64,000 nucleotides of DNA from GCA-003244245 sp050699595 (GTDB taxonomy: Bacteria; Actinomycetota; Actinomycetes; Mycobacteriales; Pseudonocardiaceae): assembly GCA_050699595.1 (NCBI GenBank), contig JBOHFI010000024.1, positions 1 through 64,000 of the forward strand, in the 5' to 3' direction. Positions 42,258-50,785 of this stretch are shown piece after piece; within the stretch, counting starts at the first letter, position 1, and each line of letters starts with the position of its first letter. The notes beneath the pieces were generated by a model that worked only from the letters and a program-made list of their open reading frames with translations, did no database searches and was not told the DNA's origin. Position numbers and translations under genes: made by a program.

Positions 42258-43697
42258 CTAGCTGGCCTGGCTCACTGAGGACATGTTGAAATCGGGGATC
42301 CGGATGGGGGGCATCGCGGTGCGGGAGAACCAGTCCTTCATCTCCCGACCCAGCGCGCTGCGGGTCGCGCCGACGTCGCCGGCGCGCCGGATCAGGTCGA
42401 TCGGGCTCTCGTTGAACCGGAAATTGTTCACCTGACCGACCACCTCGCCACCCTCGATGAGGTATACCCCGTCCCGGGTCAGCCCGGTGAGCAGCAACGA
42501 CACCGGGTCGACCTCACGGATGTACCACAGGCAGGTCAGCAGCAACCCCCGCTCGGTACGAGCCACCAGGTCATCGGTCGAGGCCGAGGAGCCCCCGGAC
42601 AGCACCAGGTTCTCCGGCGGTGGGGTGAACCGCCCACCCAGCTCCGCCGCAGCCGCCCGGGGGTAGGCCAGCGCGTTCACCGTGCCGTCACGCAGCCAGT
42701 CCACCCGAGGAATCGGGGCGCCGTTGTCGAAGACGCTCACCGAGTCGCCCGAGGCGGTGGTGGTCAGAAACGGCGTGGTCCGCAGGCCCGGCGCGGCCGG
42801 ATCGCTGAACAGCATGAGCGGGAGATCGGTGAGCCGCTCACCTATCCGGGTGCCGCTCGGTGCCCCGCCGGGTGCGGCGAACGCTGATCGTCCCTCGTGC
42901 GCCGGCCGGCCGGCCATCGACCAGACCAGGTAGAGCATCAGATCGGCGAGGGCGCAGGGCGGCAGAATGGTCTCGTACCGGCCCGCCGGCAGCTCGAGGC
43001 GGCGGGCCGACCAACTCAGCCGTCGTCGCACCTCGGCGACCAGCTCAGTGAGATCCATATCGGTGAAATCAGCCGTGTAGGCGCCGGCCCAGGCGCTCCG
43101 GGTGAGGTCGTCGGCGATCTTGCCATTGAGCTCCACCGTGCCGGTGGGCTGCGCCCAGCGGCGACGCAGCCCGGTCGAGGACGCCAGCCAGGTGGTCTCC
43201 ATGCGGTGCTCAGCAAAACCGTACAGCAGCTCACCACCGCCGGTTGAGCCGGCAATCCGGCCACCGCCGTGAAAAGCCCCGGCCAGCTCGTCGGTCAACC
43301 GGGCGAACACGTCGATCTCGGTGGCCGCCGCCGGCATGGCGAAATCGTCGTCCACGGTGCCCTCCAGCAGCGGCGCGACGTCCCGGGCCGGGCCGGACTG
43401 CCGAGCGGCCTGCTCGCTGGCCGCCACCACGGCGCGCACCTCGTCGAGGTCGACGCCGTTGCCGCTGACCACGCCGATGGCAGGCCCGTCGGCGCCGTCC
43501 ACCACCGAGATCACCGAGAACGAGCGGGTTGTGGTGTGTCCGTTGGTGGTCATCGTGCTATTCGCCCAGCGCAGGTTGACCTCGCTGGTGTCGGTGAGCG
43601 CCATGATGCATCCGTCGGCCTTCGACGCGTCCAGCGCGGCCGTCGTGAGCTCGTCGGGACCCAGCGCCATGGGACCCAGTGTCATGCCACTAGTCAC
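42258..43697 (-). CDS. pmbA: TldE/PmbA-like metallopeptidase-family subunit
   Basis: The GTG at 43697 overlaps the tldD stop (GTGA). The ~479-residue protein has the PmbA/TldE fold segments SVISVVDGADGPAIGVVSG, TVELNGKIADDL, RYETILPPCALADLM and GVYLIEGGEVVGQVNNFRFNESP. It lacks the HExxxH zinc motif, as expected for the non-catalytic partner. With TldD it forms a cytoplasmic protease that trims unfolded or RiPP-type peptides, for example microcin B17 precursor. This may be relevant given the RiPP loci here, though the pair is common in actinomycetes. Confidence 0.9.
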   Translation of the reverse strand: MTSGMTLGPMALGPDELTTAALDASKADGCIMALTDTSEVNLRWANSTMTTNGHTTTRSFSVISVVDGADGPAIGVVSGNGVDLDEVRAVVAASEQAARQSGPARDVAPLLEGTVDDDFAMPAAATEIDVFARLTDELAGAFHGGGRIAGSTGGGELLYGFAEHRMETTWLASSTGLRRRWAQPTGTVELNGKIADDLTRSAWAGAYTADFTDMDLTELVAEVRRRLSWSARRLELPAGRYETILPPCALADLMLYLVWSMAGRPAHEGRSAFAAPGGAPSGTRIGERLTDLPLMLFSDPAAPGLRTTPFLTTTASGDSVSVFDNGAPIPRVDWLRDGTVNALAYPRAAAAELGGRFTPPPENLVLSGGSSASTDDLVARTERGLLLTCLWYIREVDPVSLLLTGLTRDGVYLIEGGEVVGQVNNFRFNESPIDLIRRAGDVGATRSALGREMKDWFSRTAMPPIRIPDFNMSSVSQAS

Positions 43698-45211
43698 CGG
43701 CCGGCCTCTTCTCGGGAGTTGAGCACCGTGATACCGCGCAGCAGCGCGGAGGGGCACCCGTGGCTGACGGCCGCGACCTGACCGGGTTGGGCCTTGCCGC
43801 AGTTCATCGCGCCGCCGAGCAACCACGTCGACGGGCCGCCGACAGCCTCCAACGCACCCCAGAAATCGGTGGTGGTGGCCTGGTAAGCGACGTCGCGGAG
43901 CTGCCCGGCCAGCGTGCCACCCTCGATACGATAGAACCGCTGCCCGGTGAACTGGAAGTTGTAGCGCTGCATGTCGATCGACCAGGAGCGGTCACCGACG
44001 ATGTAGATGCCGCGCTGCACCCCGGAGATCAGCTCCGCGGTCGCGGTGTCGGTGTCCGGGTCGGGCTGCAGCGACACGTTGGCCATGCGCTGGATGGGTA
44101 CGTGGTGGGGCGAGTCGGCGTACGCGCAGCCCGCTGAGCGTTCCAGCCCCAGCCGGCGGGCGAAGACCCGGTCGGTCTGGTACCCGACCAGCGTCCCGCC
44201 GGCCACCAGGTCCCACTGGGAGGTGGCGACCCCGTCGTCGTCGTAGCCGATGGTGGCCAGCCCATGGGGCTGGGTGCGGTCCCCGGTGACGTGCATGGCC
44301 GGCGAGCCGTAGCGCAGGGTGCCGAGCTTGTCCGGAGTGGCGAAGGAGGACCCGGCATAGGCGGCCTCGTAGCCGATCGCCCGATCGTACTCGGTGGCGT
44401 GCCCCACCGACTCGTGGATCGTCAGCCACAGGTTGGTCGGATCGATCACCAGGTCGTATCGGCCGGGCGCGACGCTGGGTGCCTTGACCTTCTCGGCCAG
44501 CCACTCGGGGATCTGCGCGAGCTCGCCGTCCCAGTCCCAGACGGTGTTGCCGGCCAGGTACTCCCAGCCGCGCGCGGTGGGTGGCGCGCAGGTCCGCATG
44601 CTCTCGAACGAGCCGGCCGCCCGGTCCACCGCGATCGCGGTGGCTTCGGGGTGGACCCGCACTCGCTGCTGGGTGGTGCTGGTGCCGGCGGAGTCGGCGT
44701 AGAACTTGATCTCCTTCTCCGCCCGTAAGTGCACCTCGGTGTGCTCCACCCCGTCAGCGACGAGCAGCCGGCGCGACCAGTCCGACAGTAGCGCCACCTT
44801 CTCCTGCAGCGGCACCGTGAACGGGTCGATCTCGTGATCACCGACCCACACCGCGTCGGCATACGCCGGCTCGGCGGCCAGCTCCACCCGCTCGGCGTTG
44901 AGCGGGCGCAGGGTGCGGGCCACCTCGACGGCCCGCTGCGCGGTCGCCACCGCGGACTGGGTAGTCAGCTCCAGGTGTGAAGCAAACCCCCAGGTGCCCT
45001 CGACGATCACCCGGACGGCCAGCCCGACGGTACTCGAGTCCAGCGCGGTCGCCACCGTCCCATCACGCAGCCGCAGTACCTGCCGGTTGGTCCGCTCGAT
45101 CCGGACATCGGCGTGCTCGGCGCCCAGCTCACGAGCCCGCCGCAGAGCGGCTTCGGCCACCGGCCGCAACGGCAGGGCGAGAAAGTCGGGATCGACCATG
45201 CCGGTACTCAC
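43694..45211 (-). CDS. tldD: TldD metallopeptidase
   Basis: The 505-residue protein carries the zinc site HESVGHATEYDRAIGYEA in adjoining residues and the C-terminal Cys-containing segments GCAYADSPHHVPIQRM and GGAMNCGKAQPGQ. The N-terminal domain has ADVRIERTNRQVLRLRDG. It is the catalytic half of the TldD/TldE heterodimeric protease and is translated together with the partner by a four-base overlap. It is cytoplasmic. The start is the ATG at 45211 (MSTGMVDPDFLALPLRP). Confidence 0.93.
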   Translation of the reverse strand: MSTGMVDPDFLALPLRPVAEAALRRARELGAEHADVRIERTNRQVLRLRDGTVATALDSSTVGLAVRVIVEGTWGFASHLELTTQSAVATAQRAVEVARTLRPLNAERVELAAEPAYADAVWVGDHEIDPFTVPLQEKVALLSDWSRRLLVADGVEHTEVHLRAEKEIKFYADSAGTSTTQQRVRVHPEATAIAVDRAAGSFESMRTCAPPTARGWEYLAGNTVWDWDGELAQIPEWLAEKVKAPSVAPGRYDLVIDPTNLWLTIHESVGHATEYDRAIGYEAAYAGSSFATPDKLGTLRYGSPAMHVTGDRTQPHGLATIGYDDDGVATSQWDLVAGGTLVGYQTDRVFARRLGLERSAGCAYADSPHHVPIQRMANVSLQPDPDTDTATAELISGVQRGIYIVGDRSWSIDMQRYNFQFTGQRFYRIEGGTLAGQLRDVAYQATTTDFWGALEAVGGPSTWLLGGAMNCGKAQPGQVAAVSHGCPSALLRGITVLNSREEAGR

Positions 45212-45301
45212 AACGACCGACCATAACCGGCCACCCGCTGCAGCTTGCGCTGGGCCGGCGCCGCCGCCTGCCTAGAGACCCCCGGATTCCCGCAACGTCC
45301 A

Positions 45302-45415
45302 ATTCAGGGTCCGAGTAGGGGAGAACCCTCATGTGCCTGGCTGCGCGGTACGGCACCGTAGTCATTGTCGGTCGCAACGCCTGGGCACCGCGCCGGGACG
45401 CCCAGGCGGGAGACC
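45302..45415 (+). ncRNA. Structured repeat element, copy 1 (putative RNA)
   Basis: The element runs from tcagggtccg to a terminal hairpin. Readable pairings are GGGT/ACCC at the 5' end, GTGCC/GGCAC in the middle, and a long 3' stem CGCCTGGGC (45378-45386) with GCCCAGGCG (45400-45408), closed outside by GGTC/GACC. A second copy, aligned with almost no gaps and about 80-85% identical by eye, lies at 62339-62453 on the minus strand. Stem differences there are compensated. It sits in the gap upstream of tldD, transcribed away from it. Confidence 0.55.
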
Positions 45416-45564
45416 GACACACCCGCAGCGCGCACGGCCGGCCGAGCCGGCGATCCGGCTACTGCCGGGGCTGCGCGGCCGGGTATCTCCAAAGATGGGT
45501 CGGATCGTCATTCGGGATTCGGGGCGGCCCGGCCCCGGCCTTCATTCGGGAGGTGCTCGGGCCT
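45416..45564. other. Rest of the tldD-DUF6457 gap
   Basis: The stretch contains short GC-rich inverted repeats (ggccggccgagccggcgatccgg region). A direct repeat of ccttcattcgggaggtgctcgg (22 bases, given here in its shorter core cattcgggaggtgct) occurs at about 45540 and 45563, just behind and inside the end of the DUF6457 gene. No gene is seen. Confidence 0.5.
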
Positions 45565-45855
45565 TCATTCGGGAGGTGCTGCGGGCCCTGTCACGCCGCC
45601 TTGCTCGTCCGCCCAGCGCTGGGCGAGCCGGCACACCCGCGGGGCGAGCTCCTCAGCGGTGGTCTCCGGGTCGCTGGTGCGACCGGCCGCCAGGCCCAGC
45701 AGGTAGGCGGTGAGCGGAGCAGCCGGCCGAGCGACGTCATGAGCGACGTCCCGCGACATGTCCAGCACCCGCGACTGCATGGCGGCCGGCGACACGGCGT
45801 CGGAGATGTCCAGCTCCCGACACACCCGCTCGACCCACTCGGTGAGGGTGTTCAT
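45565..45855 (-). CDS. DUF6457 domain protein
   Basis: The ATG at 45855 (MNTLTEWVERVCRELDI) is chosen because GAGAGG lies nine bases upstream; the nearer ATG at 45864 would overlap that site. The 96-residue helical protein shows LDMSRDVAHDVARPAAPLTAYLLGLAAGR in adjoining segments, typical of DUF6457. In several actinomycetes this domain occurs near or fused to molybdopterin-guanine dinucleotide synthesis genes, but no such gene is present here. It is divergent from trmB. Confidence 0.75.
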   Translation of the reverse strand: MNTLTEWVERVCRELDISDAVSPAAMQSRVLDMSRDVAHDVARPAAPLTAYLLGLAAGRTSDPETTAEELAPRVCRLAQRWADEQGGVTGPAAPPE

Positions 45856-45899
45856 ACCGGGCATCCTCTCGTGATCGTCGATAGGCCAGGCTGTTAGGT

Positions 45900-46577
45900 G
45901 TGCAGACGACCTATCCGCAGCGTGCGCGAATGACCCCCGGCCAGCTTCGCGGCTGGGAGCGGAACTGGAGCCGGTGGGGCGACGACGTCGTGAACCTGCC
46001 CGACGGGCCGCTGGACATCGCCGGGCGGTTCGGGCGCGTCGCACCGGTCGTCCTCGAGATCGGCTCCGGGATGGGGGAGACGACCGCGTCAATGGCGATC
46101 GACGCACCCGGCGTAGACCATCTCGCCGTCGAGGTCTACCAGCCCGGGTTGGCCCAGCTGCTGCTCCGGATCGAGCAGGCCGAGATCACCAACCTGTGGC
46201 TGCTGCGCGGCGACGCACACGCACTGCTCGCCGAGCACCTCGCGCCTGCCAGCCTGCACGCCGTCCGGATCTACTTCCCCGACCCGTGGCCCAAACGACG
46301 CCACCACAAGCGCCGGCTGGTACGCCCGGAGCTCGTCGCCCTGGTGGCATCCCGGCTGACGGTGGGCGCCACGCTGCATCTGGCCACCGACTGGGTGCCC
46401 TACGCGGAGGAGATGCTCGCGGTCTGCGCCGCCGAGCCGACCCTGCGCAACACCGCCGGTGACGATTCACTCGGCGGTTTCGCGACGCGGCCGGCCTGGC
46501 GCCCGGTGACCAAGTTCGAGCAACGCGCCCGGGACGACGGCCGCGTGGTGCGGGATCTGATCTTCGCCCGCGTCTGA
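45900..46577 (+). CDS. trmB: tRNA (guanine-N7)-methyltransferase
   Basis: The GTG at 45900 gives a 225-residue protein. It has the TrmB SAM motif LEIGSGMGETTASMA, then NLWLLRGDAHALL, the family hallmark YFPDPWPKRRHHKRRLV in adjoining residues, and LATDWVPYAEEML. It methylates G46 in the variable loop of tRNAs using SAM. The gene ends in a strong hairpin three bases behind the stop. An alternative start at the internal ATG (MTPGQLRGWERNW) cannot be excluded. Confidence 0.95.
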   Translation: MQTTYPQRARMTPGQLRGWERNWSRWGDDVVNLPDGPLDIAGRFGRVAPVVLEIGSGMGETTASMAIDAPGVDHLAVEVYQPGLAQLLLRIEQAEITNLWLLRGDAHALLAEHLAPASLHAVRIYFPDPWPKRRHHKRRLVRPELVALVASRLTVGATLHLATDWVPYAEEMLAVCAAEPTLRNTAGDDSLGGFATRPAWRPVTKFEQRARDDGRVVRDLIFARV

Positions 46578-46579
46578 GG

Positions 46580-46625
46580 CCCGTGAGTGGCGATGCGAGT
46601 CCTGGGTCGCATCGCCACTCACGGG
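46580..46625 (+). terminator. Terminator of trmB
   Basis: Perfect 19-bp arms (46580-46598 and 46607-46625) enclose an eight-base loop directly after the trmB stop at 46577. No T-run follows. Confidence 0.85.
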
Positions 46626-46722
46626 TACGCCGGTCGATTCCGGCGAGTTTCGTGCAGGTCTCCCGTGTGTCTTCCGGCGGTGTACGCCCTTGGGGAGCGT
46701 TGATAGGGCAGTATCGGTGCTC

Positions 46723-47358
46723 ATGAACCCGGCGCCCGCCCCGACCGTCCCGGTAACGCTGCTCGTCTGGGATGCGCCCAATATCGACATGAGCCTGGGC
46801 TCGATCCTCGGTGGACGCCCCAGCTCCGCGTCCCGGCCGAGGTTCGACGCCCTGGGGCGCTGGCTGATCTCGCGGGCCGGGCCCGACAGCGAGCCTGAGG
46901 CGACCGTGTTCACCAACGTCGCATCGGGCAGCACGGACTTCGTGCGCCCCTGGGTGGAGGCGCTGCGCAACACCGGGTTCGCGGTGTTCGCCAAACCCAA
47001 GATCGATGAATCGGACATCGACGATGACATGCTGCAGCACATCCAGGCTCGTCACGAGCAGGGTGTGCTGCGTCAGCTGCTGGTGGCCTCCGGGGACAGC
47101 CGGGCCTTCCGGGAACCGTTGGAGGATCTGGTCGCCCAGGGCGTCCAGGTCACCGTGCTGGGGTTCCGGGAGCACGCCTCGTTCGCGGTCAACTCCGGGG
47201 TGCTGGACTTCGAGGATCTGGAGGACATCCCGGAACTGTTCCTGCAGCCGCTGCCCCGGATCACCCTGGAGACGCTGCCCCCCGAGGGCGCGTGGCTTCC
47301 CCCGCTGCGGCCACTCGCCGCCTTGCTGCGGCACACCGTCGTGGAGGCCATCCCGTGA
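46723..47358 (+). CDS. NYN-domain (PIN-like) putative nuclease
   Basis: The start is set at ATG 46723 (MNPAPAPTVPVTLLVWDAPN). The NYN fold is recognised from LLVWDAPNIDMSLG (first catalytic Asp), FAKPKIDESDIDDDMLQH (acidic cluster) and LLVASGDSRAFREPLEDLVAQGVQVTVLG in adjoining segments (third acidic site). NYN proteins are predicted RNases. This one is a well-known neighbour of trmB near actinobacterial origins, suggesting a role in RNA processing. It lies ~145 bases after the trmB stop, behind its terminator. Confidence 0.88.
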   Translation: MNPAPAPTVPVTLLVWDAPNIDMSLGSILGGRPSSASRPRFDALGRWLISRAGPDSEPEATVFTNVASGSTDFVRPWVEALRNTGFAVFAKPKIDESDIDDDMLQHIQARHEQGVLRQLLVASGDSRAFREPLEDLVAQGVQVTVLGFREHASFAVNSGVLDFEDLEDIPELFLQPLPRITLETLPPEGAWLPPLRPLAALLRHTVVEAIP

Positions 47359-47419
47359 TGGCCCTGCTGTTGCGCGGCCTGCTCACCCGCAACGATGGTG
47401 TTCCGCGGAACACCACGGG

Positions 47420-47986
47420 TCAGCGTTGGGGCAGGCCGGCACCGAGTTGGACGAGCGCCTCGTTGATCTCGGTGAGGTCGAAGCGGGCGGGGTCGTAGCC
47501 GTCCTCGCCGATCTGCCGCATCCAGTCGTGGGAGGACACGTGCTCCGGGTGCTTGTCGTCACCGAGGGCGCCCATCAGCGCGGCGAAGCCCCACGGACCG
47601 CCGCAGTCCTCGGGTGGGCAGGCCCGGCGCCCGGTCACGCATCGCGGGTAGGCCAGCGCCGGATCGGCCCGATCGAGCGACTCCACCTGAATGTCGTGCC
47701 ACCAGTCATCACCGAAGTCGTACCAGTACGCGAACCGCTGACCGACCCGCAGCCGAGCCAGCGTCCGACGCGCCTCGTCCATGGCCTCGTCGAGCATCTG
47801 CTCGGGGTCGGCGTAATACTCACCGTCCACCTCGAACTGGTGCAGGTGGCAGTCGTGCCACCCCATGGCGGTCTGGATGACGTGGTGCAGCTGCGCCAGG
47901 CTCGTGGTGGAAGGCACCTGCAGACGTCGCCAGACTGGCGGCTTCATGTACCGCAGCGACACCTTGATCGTGTGAATGCTCGACAT
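47420..47986 (-). CDS. Plasmid pRiA4b ORF-3 family protein
   Basis: The 188-residue protein shows IHTIKVSLRYMKPPVWRRLQVPS, LHHVIQTAMGWHDCHLHQFEVDG, FAYWYDFGDDWWHDI and the Cys segment CVTGRRACPPEDCGG. The C-terminal EINEALVQ follows. These are the signatures of PF07929, also called the IS1096-passenger TnpR-like family. The function is unknown; members are found on plasmids, in transposons and in chromosomes. It is convergent with the NYN gene. Confidence 0.88.
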   Translation of the reverse strand: MSSIHTIKVSLRYMKPPVWRRLQVPSTTSLAQLHHVIQTAMGWHDCHLHQFEVDGEYYADPEQMLDEAMDEARRTLARLRVGQRFAYWYDFGDDWWHDIQVESLDRADPALAYPRCVTGRRACPPEDCGGPWGFAALMGALGDDKHPEHVSSHDWMRQIGEDGYDPARFDLTEINEALVQLGAGLPQR

Positions 47987-48081
47987 CGCGCGACCCTATT
48001 CGCCAGCACCCGGCGCTGTTCTGGCGGACTACCCACAACCGGGATACCGACCCGGGGCGTGGCGGCGGGAACAGGCTGCCC

Positions 48082-48218
48082 GTGACATCACACTGCACCA
48101 GGGCCGACTGCCTGATCGGCGCGGTCGCCGCCGGGATCGGTGCCCGGCTGGCCACGGCAACCCCAAAGACTTCCCGATGCCCGAGGTCACCGTGGAGGAG
48201 TGGCCTCCCGACAGCTGA
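48082..48218 (+). pseudogene. Possible small Cys-rich protein with a frameshift
   Basis: One frame reads TSHCTRADCLIGAVAAGIG from a GTG at about 48081. Another continues RCPAGHGNPKDFPMPEVTVEEWPP to 48218. Joined by a one-base shift near 48140 they would give a compact protein with CxxxxC and CPxxH, as in small zinc-binding actinobacterial proteins. The evidence is weak and it could be chance. Confidence 0.3.
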
Positions 48219-48388
48219 GCGGGCAGAGGGTGTGGAGCAACGACGATCCCCACCATCAGGCGTGGGGATGGCCGCCGTCCTCGTGGCCTACGCACGGTTG
48301 ATCGAGACCGCTCGCACCCTGGGACGCGCCACCCCCGACATCCCGATTCCGCACCAGCGGCGCTCGGTTTGCTACTGGTCAGAGCTTC

Positions 48389-49249
48389 TCACCGTGACTT
48401 CTCGTTCCGTCGAGACAGGCCAAGGCTCTCGCGAAGTGCCGCGTCAGCTCGATGCAAGAGCTCATCAAGGTGCTCATCTCCGGTGCCCTGTGAGCTGCCG
48501 GTCCCTATAACCGTGGGTTCAAGTTTCTCTCGTAGCACTCGCTCTGCTTTATCGAGGAGATCGTCGAGAAGGTGGCTACCCGTCCTGTCGCCTTCTGTTG
48601 GTTCCCCCCCTACGTCTCCGGAGACGTCGAGACCCGACTGAGGGCCGAAACCACGCTGCTCCAGCGTGCGCCGCAGCTCCCGTAACACTCGCAGGCGGGT
48701 CGGTCCGATGCTTCCCTGTGGCATGCCCGTGGCGCGGGATATCGCGGCGTAGTTGTTGTCGGGTTGGGCGAACAGCATCCGGATCAGCTTTTGGCGGCGT
48801 CGGGTCAGTTCTCCCACGGCGGTGTTCACCGCTTGGTGGACCTCACGAGTGACGACTGCGGCGTCGGGTTCTTCCTCTGTGGCGACCAGCTGCTTGCCGG
48901 CCAGGTCATCAGGTATCTCTCGCTGCCGGCACCGGAGCAGCGCGAGGCACTGCTGGCTGGCGGTTGCCGCCAGCCAGCCCCCCAGGCGCTCCGGGTCTCT
49001 GAGGGTGTCTATCCGCTCCAGCACCCGCAGCCAGGTGTTCTGCACGGCGTCCTCAGCGTCGGCCGGCTGTAACCGGAACGAGGCTACGGTGGACCGCACC
49101 AGGCGGCCATACCGGTTGATCAGCTCCTCCCAGGCCAATGGCCGCTTGTCGTCGCCCGCGCGCGCTGGCAGGTCGGGAACGCCCCGTGTGGTCTCCGGGC
49201 GTGGTGGCGGTGCCGTGGTGTACACCGCATTTCCCTGTCCAGTCATCAC
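48389..49249 (-). CDS. ECF-type sigma factor with C-terminal extension
   Basis: The ATG at 49249 overlaps the stop of the preceding sigma-like gene (ATGA). The 286-residue protein has region 2 (LVRSTVASFRLQPADAEDAVQNTWLRVLERI in adjoining segments) and region 4 (VGELTRRRQKLIRML, YAAISRATGMPQGSIGPTRLRVLRELRRTL in adjoining segments). About 85 further residues follow, containing DDLLDKAERVLREKLE and DELLHRADAALRESLG, two related helical repeats of unknown purpose. It would direct RNA polymerase to a small regulon. Confidence 0.88.
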   Translation of the reverse strand: MMTGQGNAVYTTAPPPRPETTRGVPDLPARAGDDKRPLAWEELINRYGRLVRSTVASFRLQPADAEDAVQNTWLRVLERIDTLRDPERLGGWLAATASQQCLALLRCRQREIPDDLAGKQLVATEEEPDAAVVTREVHQAVNTAVGELTRRRQKLIRMLFAQPDNNYAAISRATGMPQGSIGPTRLRVLRELRRTLEQRGFGPQSGLDVSGDVGGEPTEGDRTGSHLLDDLLDKAERVLREKLEPTVIGTGSSQGTGDEHLDELLHRADAALRESLGLSRRNEKSR

Positions 49250-49821
49250 AGTTCACTGTCTTCGTTGTCATCCATCAACTGGAGAATTTCTCGTAACGAT
49301 TTTCGCGCGCGCGCCAGAGTGCTCGTCAGGTTAGTCACAGTAATGTGAAGTTCTTGCCGAATTTCGTCATTCTCTAGACCTAGAGCGACGAGAACCATCA
49401 CGTCCTTGCACCTGCCGTCCAACCGGGAGATCGCGGTGTAGATCGCAAGTCTTTCATCTCTGAAGATTGCCTCTACCACCGGATCTCGCCAGGCGGTGGT
49501 TGCGCAAGCCAAACGCTCCAATTCTTCGCCTGAAAAATTTTCACGATTACTCCAGTCGCGTCGCGCGTTTTTCGATAGATTACGAGCGTGGTTGGATAGG
49601 ACGCGCAGCGTGTACCGATAGCTTTCATCGTCAGATAAAATACAGAGCCTGCTTGACCACTTTCCCCAGACGGTCACGCTTGTTCGTGACAGCAATTCAT
49701 GGAGGTCGATACTGTAGAATCTCGTCAACTTGATCGCCTGCAGCTCCAGCTCTTGCTCATGCATTTTGAGAAAATCGTTAACCACCTCGTTATAATCTTC
49801 TGGACGTTCCGCTCGGGTCAT
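49246..49821 (-). CDS. Second sigma-70-like factor, AT-rich
   Basis: The start at 49821 (MTRAERPEDYNEVVNDF) gives 191 residues. The N-terminal half resembles region 2 (FLKMHEQELELQAIKLTRFYSIDLHELLSRTSVTVW in parts). The C-terminal half is a region 4 helix-turn-helix (YTAISRLDGRCKDVMVLVALGLENDEIRQELHITVTNLTSTLARARKSLRE in parts). Codon use is clearly less GC-rich than neighbours, a sign of transfer. Its stop overlaps the start of the next sigma gene, and a small membrane-protein gene precedes it by four bases. All three look like one unit. Confidence 0.75.
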   Translation of the reverse strand: MTRAERPEDYNEVVNDFLKMHEQELELQAIKLTRFYSIDLHELLSRTSVTVWGKWSSRLCILSDDESYRYTLRVLSNHARNLSKNARRDWSNRENFSGEELERLACATTAWRDPVVEAIFRDERLAIYTAISRLDGRCKDVMVLVALGLENDEIRQELHITVTNLTSTLARARKSLREILQLMDDNEDSEL

Positions 49822-49825
49822 CACC

Positions 49826-50104
49826 TCAGACCCTCGAATCGACTGAGCAGCGGTGTACCATCGACGATGACCGGGGAAGCCGGACAATTTTTAGTCCCCC
49901 ACGGCGATGAGTTCCGCCTAGCAGAAACGTGCCTGGTTGAATGACTTCTAACACTGCGACATAGGTGCGGCGTCGGCATCGCTCGTAAAAGAGCAACAAT
50001 GTCCCCGCGACCGCCACGAAACTGGTGGCACCGAGCCACAGTATCCAGTTGGGCGCGACTGCCGCGACCGCGCGCAACACAAGCCTGACCAGCTCCACGG
50101 TCAT
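49826..50104 (-). CDS. Small single-pass membrane protein upstream of the sigma pair
   Basis: The ATG at 50104 (MTVELVRLVLRAVAAVAPNW) gives 92 residues with one strong transmembrane helix (ILWLGATSFVAVAGTLLLFY) followed by basic ERCRRR. A soluble tail then contains VIQPGTFLLGG. It ends four bases before the sigma gene start. It could be a membrane-bound regulator of the sigma factors or an unrelated effector. No family is recognised. Confidence 0.6.
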   Translation of the reverse strand: MTVELVRLVLRAVAAVAPNWILWLGATSFVAVAGTLLLFYERCRRRTYVAVLEVIQPGTFLLGGTHRRGGLKIVRLPRSSSMVHRCSVDSRV

Positions 50105-50785
50105 CGCCGTCTCCACTCCTTCCTGAGGCCCTGCCGCCATCCCTACCTTCATAGGTCCGCCGGGTAGACACCTGTCACATGAGCGGGGTTCCGCGTCTTC
50201 TCCGCACCCGCCTCCTACCCCATCGACCCGCCGGCCGGCACCCTGATCGGTGGTCGCCGAGTCGACAGTCTCGACAGTCGTGACTGCGTAGGAGGACGTG
50301 CCCATCCGCGCGGAGGCGGTGCGCTTGAGGTCGAGGCCGATGAGCCGTCCGCTCGGTGAGACCATCGAATCAAGCGCTCTGAGTACGCCGAGTTCGACGT
50401 CAGCGTCGTCCAGTCCGCCGGGAGAAGCTCTGGTGTCGAACTCGGCGACAACAGGTTCGGTGGCGGCGAAGTGGCCGGTGACGGGGCCAGGCGGGCGGTG
50501 CTCGGTGCACGACCAGGTCTGATCTGAGGACGAACCCAGGTTTGCCAAACGGCGCACGTTCGACGCCGACGCTGCCACCAGGAATCAGCAGACCCGAAGG
50601 CCCACAGCTCACAACGATAGTAATCATCCTCGCCAAGCACGGCACAGCACTCCTCACACCAGATCGTCAACGCCATTCGATGCCGAATTGCGGTTGGATA
50701 ACGACGGGCGCAGCACTGGGCATCCGGGTGGGAGGACAGCGCTGGGTTATGGGTGGTGGGAACCCAGTTGGGTTTTCCCAGGATC
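50105..50785. other. Intergenic block with repeat element; no firm gene
   Basis: The block holds copy C of the 60-bp inverted-repeat element. A minus-strand frame near 50580-50691 begins MALTIWCEECCAVLGEDDY and may be the start of a small Cys-containing protein that loses its frame downstream. Upstream promoter elements for the membrane-protein/sigma operon should lie at about 50110-50250. Nothing else is recognised. Confidence 0.45.
50387..50446. repeat. 60-bp inverted-repeat element, copy C
   Basis: The arms gccgagttcgac (50387-50398) and gtcgaactcggc (50435-50446) are identical to those of copies A and B, with the same 36-base spacing. The flanking bases cg...cg extend the pairing by one position, as in copy B. 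Confidence 0.85.
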
